In this document: positions 1 to 6,197 of the stretch, one piece after another | Layout of the letters: each line of letters begins with the position of its first letter | Position numbering within the stretch: position 1 is the first letter of the stretch | Assembly: GCA_009699615.1 (NCBI GenBank) | Contig: WLNV01000015.1 | Span: 1-16,357, forward strand | DNA length: 16,357 nucleotides | Direction of reading: 5' to 3' | DNA from: Actinomycetota bacterium | GTDB lineage: Bacteria > Actinomycetota > Thermoleophilia > Solirubrobacterales > Solirubrobacteraceae | Made by a program: the position numbers and the translations under genes | Notes under the pieces: model-generated | Told to the model about the DNA's origin: nothing | Database searches by the model: none | Seen by the model: the letters and a program-made list of their open reading frames with translations, nothing else

Positions 1-70
1 CCGCCGTTGCCCGGCCGATGCCTCGTGCGCTGCCGGTGACAATCGCCACCTTGTCGTCAAGAACGCCCAT
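1..70 (-). CDS. short-chain dehydrogenase/reductase, N-terminus only
   Basis: Only the first 23 codons lie in the window; the gene runs off the left edge. The start is the ATG complementary to 68-70. The peptide begins MGVLDDKVAIVTGSARGIGR, which is the classical SDR start: a beta strand followed by the TGxxxGIG dinucleotide-binding motif (TGSARGIG). A good ribosome binding site, AGGAGA, lies about 9 bases upstream of the start. The family uses NAD(P)(H) for oxidoreduction of alcohols, ketones or acyl intermediates. The substrate cannot be told from this fragment, and a FabG-like role is only one option. It is divergent from the methyltransferase gene that follows. Confidence 0.85.
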   Translation of the reverse strand, partial: MGVLDDKVAIVTGSARGIGRATA

Positions 71-93
71 TTCTGTTTTCTCCTGAAGTCGTT

Positions 94-1161
94 TTGCGTG
101 TACTCACGGAAGCTTGCCACGCTGGCCGCTGCGGCGCGGCCTGCCTTGGTCCCGATCCCTATTCTCGCCTTGTGGCAAGCATTCCCGAAGGCCCGTCGTT
201 TATTGACGTCTGCGTTCATCGCAGCGTCCACCCGGCAGCTCTCGCTGCAGAGCTGCGTGAGGGCTTGGCTGGCGGCGAAGTGGCAACGCGCCAGCACTAC
301 ATCAGCGCCCGCCAAGCGCGACTCTGGCGTGGAATCGCCGTGGCCTTCTCGCCGGCCCGCGACGAGAGCGATGGGATGCAGGCCTACGACGCCGTCAATG
401 CGCTGATCGGCGAGCGGCTCGATGAGAGCGGCGTGCACGTAATTGGCCTCGGTTGCGCCGACGGAGCGAAGGAGCGTCGGCTGCTTGAAGCGCTGCCGCC
501 GGGCGGCCCGGTCACGGCGACGCCGGTTGACGTAAGCCTGCCGCTGCTGCAGATCGCGGCCGACGCGTTGAGCGGCGCCGGGGGCGCGCTGCTGCGCCGC
601 CCAATCGTCTGCGACCTCGCCCTCGCCGCAGACGATCTGCCGAAGATGGTCGGCGAGGCGCCCGGCACCCGCGTGATCACGCTCTATGGAATGTTGCCGG
701 GGATCGACGCCTTCCCGGCGATCGCGGCGGCACTGGCGTTGCTGCGCTCCGGCGACATGCTGGCCGTCAGCGCCAACCTGCTGCCGGGCGAGGACGGCGC
801 GTTGGAGCGGATTGCGGCGCAGTACGACAACGCGCCGACACGCGACTGGCTCTGGGCGCTCTGCGAAGACGCGGGGATCGAACAGGGTCAGGCGGAGATC
901 ACGGTTGGGCCGCTCGATGATCCCGGCGCCGGCGCGCAGGCGGCGATCGGAGCTTGGCTTGAGCCGTCAGTTGATCTGGAGCTGGAGCTTGAAGCTGGCG
1001 CCGTCAGCTTGCCTGCCGGTGAGCCGGTCCGACTGCTGCGCTCGGCCCGTCACACGCCCGCCGGGCTCGAGGCGATCATCGTCGCTGCGGGCCTCGAACT
1101 GCTGACGCTTGAGATCTCACCGAGTGGTGAAGAGGGCGTCGCGCTGGCGCTCTGCCCCTAA
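94..1161 (+). CDS. SAM-dependent methyltransferase, EgtD-like (Methyltransf_33 type)
   Basis: The 355-residue protein has a Rossmann methyltransferase core. Motif I is IGLGCADG at about residues 117-124, followed by KERRLLEAL. An acidic loop DVS lies at 146-148, a further Asp at 174, a YGML strand near 198-201, and an AQYDNAP segment near 242. This order resembles the L-histidine N-alpha-methyltransferase (EgtD) family, where the counterparts are a Gly-rich 'GSGxxxK' loop, VDVS, a 'GNL' segment and a YDD segment. The C-terminus (about 312-355) also resembles the end of EgtD. The substrate is not evident, and no other ergothioneine genes are in the window. The TTG start at 94 has no clear ribosome binding site and sits only 23 bases from the divergent SDR start. 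An in-frame GTG at 172 or ATG at 373 could be the true start. The stop codon overlaps the stop of the convergent DHPS-like gene. Confidence 0.6.
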   Translation: MRVLTEACHAGRCGAACLGPDPYSRLVASIPEGPSFIDVCVHRSVHPAALAAELREGLAGGEVATRQHYISARQARLWRGIAVAFSPARDESDGMQAYDAVNALIGERLDESGVHVIGLGCADGAKERRLLEALPPGGPVTATPVDVSLPLLQIAADALSGAGGALLRRPIVCDLALAADDLPKMVGEAPGTRVITLYGMLPGIDAFPAIAAALALLRSGDMLAVSANLLPGEDGALERIAAQYDNAPTRDWLWALCEDAGIEQGQAEITVGPLDDPGAGAQAAIGAWLEPSVDLELELEAGAVSLPAGEPVRLLRSARHTPAGLEAIIVAAGLELLTLEISPSGEEGVALALCP

Positions 1162-2054
1162 GCGCCGTTGATCGCGCCGATTGTGCGCAGCACCGCACGC
1201 ACGCGAGGCACTTCATGGGTGCGGAAGAGGCTCGTCTGGCCAAGCGAGGCGAGCACGGCGAAGAAGCCTTCGGCGCTGCGGACCTCGTCCTCGAAGTAGT
1301 CGAAGGCGTGCGGAAGTGCATGGCAGACCGGCAGGCCAAGCACACGCAGGCGGAAAGTGTTGATGAAGATCCGTGCCTGGTGGCGCACACGCTCGTCGCC
1401 GTCCTCAAGGTTCGAGTAGTAGAAGCCGAGGCCCGGATCAACGAACAGCCGCTCCACTCCTGCTGCGCGAGCGGCAGCGATCCGCGGCTCAAAGTGGGCG
1501 ATCAGCTCGGGTAGCGGGTCGCCCTCCAAAGTGACGGCACCGACCTCGCGCACGTTCTCGCCCTGCACGAAGCAGAGCACGATCGCAGCGTCGTACTGAG
1601 CTGCCAGCGCGAAGATCTCCTCGTGGTGGGCAGTGCCGGTGAGGTTCAGCAGGTTGGCGCCGGCCTTCAGGCAGGCCTCGACTACGGCCGGTTCGTAGGT
1701 TTCGACCGAGACGAGGATGTCGTCGGCGCGCAGCGCCTCGATTACCGGCACGAGCTGCTCAATCTGCGAGTCGGCGCCAACGCGCTCGGCGTCGAGAATC
1801 GTTGACTCTGCACCGATGTCAATCAGGTCGGCGCCCTGCGCTGCCAGTACGCGGCCGCGCGCGATTGCCGACTCGACCGAAGGCGCAACGCTCTCGCGGT
1901 ACCACGAGTCGCGCGACATGTTGACGACGCCCATGATCGCGGGCGCAGCGTCAAAGTCGAACTCTCTACCGCCGATGTCGAACCCGGCGACGGGGGTGGC
2001 GATCTCGTCGGCGTGCTCTCCGACAAGCTGCGCGAGCTCGGCGAGCGTCAGCAT
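1158..2054 (-). CDS. dihydropteroate synthase-like (pterin-binding TIM barrel) protein, non-canonical
   Basis: The 298 residues follow the dihydropteroate synthase layout. A first strand MGVVNMSRDS (41-50) replaces the usual NVTPDSFSDGG. LIDIGAEST follows at 77-85, then SVETY at 116-120, Asn137, DPGLGF at 206-211 and RTHEV at 278-282 (usually RVHDV). The loop that in folate-pathway DHPS carries the catalytic lysine (SRK) reads as Cys-His-Ala-Leu-Pro-His near 244-249 here, and the Ser/Asp-rich first loop is also altered. The pterin-binding core looks kept, but para-aminobenzoate chemistry is doubtful. Related pterin-binding domains occur in corrinoid/tetrahydrofolate methyltransferases, so a methyl-transfer or pterin-binding role is possible. 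It is the third gene of a minus-strand operon, 7 bases after the lipoprotein, and overlaps the convergent methyltransferase by 4 bases. Confidence 0.7.
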   Translation of the reverse strand: MLTLAELAQLVGEHADEIATPVAGFDIGGREFDFDAAPAIMGVVNMSRDSWYRESVAPSVESAIARGRVLAAQGADLIDIGAESTILDAERVGADSQIEQLVPVIEALRADDILVSVETYEPAVVEACLKAGANLLNLTGTAHHEEIFALAAQYDAAIVLCFVQGENVREVGAVTLEGDPLPELIAHFEPRIAAARAAGVERLFVDPGLGFYYSNLEDGDERVRHQARIFINTFRLRVLGLPVCHALPHAFDYFEDEVRSAEGFFAVLASLGQTSLFRTHEVPRVRAVLRTIGAINGA

Positions 2055-2061
2055 CGGCCGA

Positions 2062-2520
2062 CTACTTCGGCTTGTTCAGGTTTGCGTGGCTGAGCAGGTA
2101 CCACTCGTCGCCAACTTTGATGAACGAGCTCAGGTACGGCGCCGGAGTGCCGGGGAACTTCGTGCCGTCAACGACTAGGTCGGTTGTCGCCGTGAAGCTG
2201 ACGGCCATCGAGTCTTCGTACTGCAGCGCTTTGACGTTCGAGATTGAGTACGAGGTGAGGTCGGGAAGGCCGTCAATAAACTCGCTCTTCGTCAGCGGAG
2301 CGCCGGTCGCGCGCTGGAGCAGCCAGTTGGGCGTGAGGAACTTCTCAAGATCACCGGTGTTCTTCGTCTTGACGTCCTCAAGAAGGCGTGTGACGAGCGT
2401 TGTGCCCTCGGCGTTGACGTCGCTGGCCGAACCGTCTGCGGCGTAGCTCGAGGCACCGCAGCCAGCGATGGCCGCTGCTGCGATCAGTACGGCTGCGATT
2501 GAAGCTACGCGATTTCTCAT
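2062..2520 (-). CDS. small secreted lipoprotein, NTF2-like fold possible
   Basis: The start is the ATG complementary to 2518-2520, which gives a 152-residue protein. An earlier in-frame start would run into the upstream epimerase gene and spoil the signal peptide. The N-terminus MRNRVASIAAVLIAAAAIAGC is a lipoprotein signal peptide with lipobox AIAGC, so Cys21 would be lipidated after cleavage and the protein tethered to the outer face of the membrane. The mature part contains a helix (TLVTRLLEDVKTKN), a hydrophobic middle and a C-terminal stretch, SFIKVGDEWYLLSHANL. This pattern suggests an NTF2-like or DUF4440-like alpha+beta fold, but only weakly. Function is unknown. It lies 19 bases after the epimerase and 7 bases before the DHPS-like gene, so co-transcription is likely. 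Confidence 0.75.
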   Translation of the reverse strand: MRNRVASIAAVLIAAAAIAGCGASSYAADGSASDVNAEGTTLVTRLLEDVKTKNTGDLEKFLTPNWLLQRATGAPLTKSEFIDGLPDLTSYSISNVKALQYEDSMAVSFTATTDLVVDGTKFPGTPAPYLSSFIKVGDEWYLLSHANLNKPK

Positions 2521-2539
2521 CGGCCGAGCATAGCCGCCG

Positions 2540-3487
2540 CTAGCTGCCAACGGTGATCTTGAAGACCGCTTTGAACTGTTCGCCGGGAGCGACACTGGCC
2601 AGCCGGTCGCCGCTAATCAGCGCGTTCGTTGGCGCGGTCATCGGTTCGAAGCAGATGAACGGTTGATCCGGCGGGGCGTAGACCTGAGTGAAGTGGTAGC
2701 CGCCCTCAAACTCGAGCTCAATCTCGTGGCCCGGGCCGCTGAGAGTGAAGCGCGGCGGCTGGCTCAGCTCGTCGAAGAGATCGTCGAAGGCGCGATCGCC
2801 AAGGGGAGCGCGGGCGCCGCTGGCCGGCTCATGCTCGCCGCTTGGAATTCCGCTTGGCTCGAGCAGCGCGTGGCGCGTTACCGGCAGCTCAATCTCGACG
2901 CCGTCGCGCGAGCCGCCGGGGAGTGCGAGGTAGGGATGGAAGCCGAATGCGATCGGAACGTTGCTGTCGCCGGTTGGAATCACCGTCGTCGCGATGCTGA
3001 GCGAGTTGTCGTCGAGCCGCACCTCCAGCTCCAGCATGTGGCGGAATGGGAAGGCGCGTGCCAGCTCGTCGTGGGCTGAGAAGTCGAGCCGCGCCTGCAG
3101 CAGCGCGGCGCCGTCGGACGCCCCGGCCTCGACTACCTCCCAATATGGCGAGGCGCCGAGCAGGCCGTGCATCGGCAATCCGGCGGAGTCGAAGTGGAGC
3201 GGCGACTCGTCGGCGCTGAGCGTCACGTCGACGCCGTCGAACGAGTAGCTCATCGCTGCCAGCCGGTTGGCCCATGGGTAGAGCAGCGGGATGCCAAAGG
3301 TTGATTCCTTCGCTGCGTAAGCGGAGAGCCCACCGCGCTGCCCAAGCAGCTCCTCGCCGTGATGGCGCAGCGAGCAGCAGACCATTCCAACGCCCGGCGC
3401 GTAGACCGCTTCGAGCGCGCCGTTCGCTGAGCTCAGCGTCAGCGTTGCGTGGCCCTCAGTGGTGCTTTCTGTGACTGCTGCGCTCAC
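2540..3487 (-). CDS. aldose 1-epimerase family protein (GalM-like)
   Basis: The protein has 315 residues, a normal length for the family. Recognisable elements are GIPLLYPWANRL (65-76), PMHGLLG with His107, FGFHPYLALPGG with His184, and FICFEPMTAPTNAL with Glu281. In GalM-type mutarotases two histidines and a glutamate catalyse interconversion of the alpha and beta anomers of free hexoses; the Glu acts as base and the His in the FGFHPYF-type motif as acid. The Arg of PWANRL is the usual sugar-binding residue. Substrate preference cannot be read from the sequence, and the wider family includes hexose-6-phosphate mutarotases. Translation starts at GTG (complement of 3485-3487). It is the first gene of the minus-strand operon and is divergent from the MBOAT gene across about 114 bases. 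Confidence 0.88.
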   Translation of the reverse strand: MSAAVTESTTEGHATLTLSSANGALEAVYAPGVGMVCCSLRHHGEELLGQRGGLSAYAAKESTFGIPLLYPWANRLAAMSYSFDGVDVTLSADESPLHFDSAGLPMHGLLGASPYWEVVEAGASDGAALLQARLDFSAHDELARAFPFRHMLELEVRLDDNSLSIATTVIPTGDSNVPIAFGFHPYLALPGGSRDGVEIELPVTRHALLEPSGIPSGEHEPASGARAPLGDRAFDDLFDELSQPPRFTLSGPGHEIELEFEGGYHFTQVYAPPDQPFICFEPMTAPTNALISGDRLASVAPGEQFKAVFKITVGS

Positions 3488-3601
3488 GGGACCAACTCTA
3501 TGCGCTGCAGGCCTGCCGCTGCCGAGCCGCGCTTTACGCTTCTAGCTCTCGGCTGCGGGAACACCGCAGTTGAATCAACAGAATCAAACCACTGGACCGC
3601 T

Positions 3602-5011
3602 GTGCTCTTCCCAACAGTCACCTTCGCCATCTTCTTCCTGATCGTCCTGCCGCTGAACTGGCTGACGATGCACAACCCGCGCAACTGGCGGATCATGATG
3701 CTGGTCGCCAGCTACCTGTTCTACGCCTGGTGGGACCCATGGTTTGTGTTGCTGCTGGCCGGTTCGACGCTCTTCAACCAGTTGATCGCGGTGAGGATCT
3801 TCAAGGCCGAAGCGCCGCGGGCGCGCAAGGCGCTGCTCTGGGTCGGGATCGCCGGCAACCTCGCCTTCCTCGGCTGGTTCAAGTACTGGAACTTCTTCGC
3901 AGGCTCGGCCCAAGACGCTGCCGGAACGCTCGGCATTCAGCTCGATCCCGGCTTCGTTGCCGTCGTGCTGCCGATCGGCATCTCGTTCTACACCTTCATG
4001 GCGCTCAGCTACATCATCGACACTTGGCGCGGCACCTACGAGCCGGTTTCACTCTCGCGCTTCGCCGTCTTCCTCTCCTTCTTCCCGCATCTCGTCGCCG
4101 GGCCGATCGTTCGCCCGGCTGAGCTGATTCCGCAGTTCGACAATCCGCCCGACCCGCGCGAAGTTGATGCCACGCGCGGCTTTGCCTTGATTCTCGGCGG
4201 CCTCTTCCTAAAGGTTGTGCTGGCATCAACCTGCGCCAAGCTCGTCGACCCGGTCTTCGGCTCACCGAAGCTGCATAGCGCGCCCGAGGTGCTGCTGGCG
4301 ATCTACGCCTACGCGGTCCAGATCTTCGCCGACTTCGCCGGGTACAGCACGATCGCGATCGGCGTTGCGCTGCTGCTCGGCTTCCGCTTCCCCGACAACT
4401 TCAACAGCCCATACCGCGCCACCTCGGTTCAGGATTTCTGGCGCCGCTGGCACATGACGCTCTCGCGCTGGCTGCGCGATTACCTCTACATCCCGCTCGG
4501 CGGCAACCGCGGCAGCCAGTTCGAAACTGAACGCAACCTGATGCTGACGATGGTGATCGGTGGCCTCTGGCACGGCGCCAACTGGACCTTCCTCTTCTGG
4601 GGCGCGCTGCACGGAAGCGCGCTGATCGTCGAGCGGCTGGCCCGCGGCCGCCGCACCGCCGCCGGAAAGCCGCCGATGCGCAAATGGCTGGCTTGGCTGA
4701 TCACCTTCAACTTCGTCTGCTTCGCTTGGATCTTCTTCCGCGCTGAAACTTTCAGCCAAGCACTCGGCGTGATCGAGCGGCTCTTCACCGGCTGGGGGCA
4801 GGGTTCGCCGGCGATCTCGCTCGGTGTTCTTGCCGCCGTTGCGACGGGGATCGGGATTCAGTTCCTGCCGGTCAACTTCTGGGCCGACTTTCAGGCCCGG
4901 GTTAGTCGATTCCCTTACTACGCGCAGGGCGCCGCAGCCGGAGTCCTGCTGATGGTGATCAATGTCCTCGGCCCGGCGGGCGTCGCCCCGTTCATCTACT
5001 TCCAGTTCTAA
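3602..5011 (+). CDS. membrane-bound O-acyltransferase (MBOAT), AlgI/PatA type
   Basis: The chosen start is the GTG at 3602, giving 469 residues that begin VLFPTVTFAIFF, the standard start of this family. The open frame extends about 51 codons upstream but that part has no family character. The protein is a polytopic membrane protein. Diagnostic parts are LFYAWWDPWFVLLL (39-52), GISFYTFMALSYIIDTWRG (126-144), SFFPHLVAGPIVRP (159-172), a DFWRRWHMTLSRWLRDYLY segment near 278-296, and GLWHGANWTF with the catalytic His at about 324. AlgI, PatA and DltB relatives move acyl groups, usually acetyl, across the membrane onto exported polysaccharides or wall polymers. The stop overlaps the ATG of the SGNH hydrolase by one base (TAATG), implying translational coupling and a joint role. 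Confidence 0.92.
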   Translation: MLFPTVTFAIFFLIVLPLNWLTMHNPRNWRIMMLVASYLFYAWWDPWFVLLLAGSTLFNQLIAVRIFKAEAPRARKALLWVGIAGNLAFLGWFKYWNFFAGSAQDAAGTLGIQLDPGFVAVVLPIGISFYTFMALSYIIDTWRGTYEPVSLSRFAVFLSFFPHLVAGPIVRPAELIPQFDNPPDPREVDATRGFALILGGLFLKVVLASTCAKLVDPVFGSPKLHSAPEVLLAIYAYAVQIFADFAGYSTIAIGVALLLGFRFPDNFNSPYRATSVQDFWRRWHMTLSRWLRDYLYIPLGGNRGSQFETERNLMLTMVIGGLWHGANWTFLFWGALHGSALIVERLARGRRTAAGKPPMRKWLAWLITFNFVCFAWIFFRAETFSQALGVIERLFTGWGQGSPAISLGVLAAVATGIGIQFLPVNFWADFQARVSRFPYYAQGAAAGVLLMVINVLGPAGVAPFIYFQF

Positions 5012-6048
5012 TGGACGAACACGGCCTTCCAGCACAGGACCCGCGGCGGCGAACGATGCCGGCCGGCCATGTGCTCGTGGCGCTCTTCATCGGCCTTGTC
5101 GTTGCAGCGCTGCTGAACGCGCAGGGGATGCACAAGCAAGCCTTGTCACAGGGGCCGGGAATCGGCCGCGACATTGCGGGGACGCTGACCGCCGGCCTCG
5201 CTGGGGTTAGCGGCATCCTCCAGATCGATCAGCCGCGCGCGTTGCTGAAGGCCGCGCTAGGCCGCAGCGGCGACGACAAGCTCGTCGGCAAGCTGGCGAT
5301 CACCGCGAAAGGCCCGGCCGCTCCGGCCGCGCCAACGAAGCCGGTCTACTCGGCCGCCAAGCCGATGGGGCTCTACTTGACTGGCGATTCGCTGATCACC
5401 GACCCCGGCCCGGTGCTGCTCGACAAGATCTCCACCAATCCGGCGATCAAGCCGCTTGGCGTGACAGACGCCCACGCCGCCACCGGCCTCGTTCAGCCTG
5501 AAATCTTCAACTGGTTCGATTATCTGCCCCAGCAGATCAAGGCGCTCAGGCCGGACATGACGGTCGCGACCTTCGGCGCCAACGACGGGCTCGGCTTCAC
5601 CGGTGTTGCCGGCGCCGAGGAGTTCGGAACTCCGGCCTGGCTTGCCGAGTACACGCGGCGCGTCGCCGGCGTGATGGATTCGATCACCGCGAAGGGTGGC
5701 CAGCTTGTGATGCTCGGGCTGCCGATCCCGCGCGACCCGGCGCTCGCAGCGCGCTGGGCGAAGATGAACGCGATTCAGAAGAGCGAGGCCGAAAAGCGCA
5801 AGGGGTTGGTCGCTTACGTAGATCTCTTCGACAAGCTGAAGGACGCCAAGGGCAACTACGCCGACTTCCTCCCTGACGCCTCCGGTCAGCTCCAGCGCGC
5901 CCGCAGCTCCGACGGAATCCACTACGAGCCAGAGGGCGCAACGATTGTTACCGACGCGATCATCGACGCGATCAACGAGCTTGCAACGGTGCCGGGGCTT
6001 GGCGCGCCGACTACGGCGCCAGCTGCTCCTGCAACCGGCACGCAGTAG
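5011..6048 (+). CDS. membrane-anchored SGNH/GDSL hydrolase, DUF459-like; partner of the MBOAT
   Basis: The 345-residue protein has one N-terminal membrane segment (about 18-38, HVLVALFIGLVVAALL), a Pro/Ala-rich linker near 100-115, and then an SGNH hydrolase domain. Block I is LTGDSL (nucleophile Ser127), block III is FGANDG (Asn191) and block V is DGIHY (Asp301, His304). The catalytic domain should therefore face the outside. By analogy with AlgI/AlgJ-AlgX and PatA/PatB pairs, it would take the acyl group exported by the MBOAT and place it on, or remove it from, a surface glycan. The polymer is not identified. The ATG overlaps the MBOAT stop and has no ribosome binding site of its own, so it probably depends on coupled translation. 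The C-terminal 20 residues are Pro/Ala/Thr-rich and look disordered. Confidence 0.87.
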   Translation: MDEHGLPAQDPRRRTMPAGHVLVALFIGLVVAALLNAQGMHKQALSQGPGIGRDIAGTLTAGLAGVSGILQIDQPRALLKAALGRSGDDKLVGKLAITAKGPAAPAAPTKPVYSAAKPMGLYLTGDSLITDPGPVLLDKISTNPAIKPLGVTDAHAATGLVQPEIFNWFDYLPQQIKALRPDMTVATFGANDGLGFTGVAGAEEFGTPAWLAEYTRRVAGVMDSITAKGGQLVMLGLPIPRDPALAARWAKMNAIQKSEAEKRKGLVAYVDLFDKLKDAKGNYADFLPDASGQLQRARSSDGIHYEPEGATIVTDAIIDAINELATVPGLGAPTTAPAAPATGTQ

Positions 6049-6065
6049 CGCTACCCGGTGTGCGG

Positions 6066-6113
6066 CTACTTGAAGCGGTAGCTCTTGCTGCTCACGGTGA
6101 ATATTCGCTTCAT
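6066..6113 (-). pseudogene. fossil C-terminal tail of a propeller gene, downstream of the first propeller gene
   Basis: Read on the minus strand this gives MKRIFTVSSKSYRFK and a TAG stop. It matches the last residues of the intact propeller gene at 12805 (GTVNTKRYTFK, stop). It lies about 85 bases beyond the TAA stop of the first propeller gene, in the same frame, with a further in-frame TGA between. The homology starts at about 6056, only 8 bases after the SGNH gene stop, and marks the left edge of the tandem array. The rest of 6049-6197 holds no gene and no clear terminator hairpin. Confidence 0.6.
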
Positions 6114-6197
6114 CACGAGGGAGTGCTCTCGTCTCGTTCAGTTGACGCGGATTCCGGGTGGCTCGTCGCGGCGACGAACCTTCAGCGGGTCGGCCCG

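Noticed and set aside
3449..3601. N-terminal extension of the MBOAT protein
   Set aside because: The 51 upstream codons have no membrane or family character, while the GTG at 3602 gives the standard family start.
4262..5035. Minus-strand frame of 257 codons antisense to the MBOAT gene
   Set aside because: The MBOAT frame has clear family motifs and a catalytic His; the antisense protein is low-complexity and charged, as expected from high-GC codon bias.
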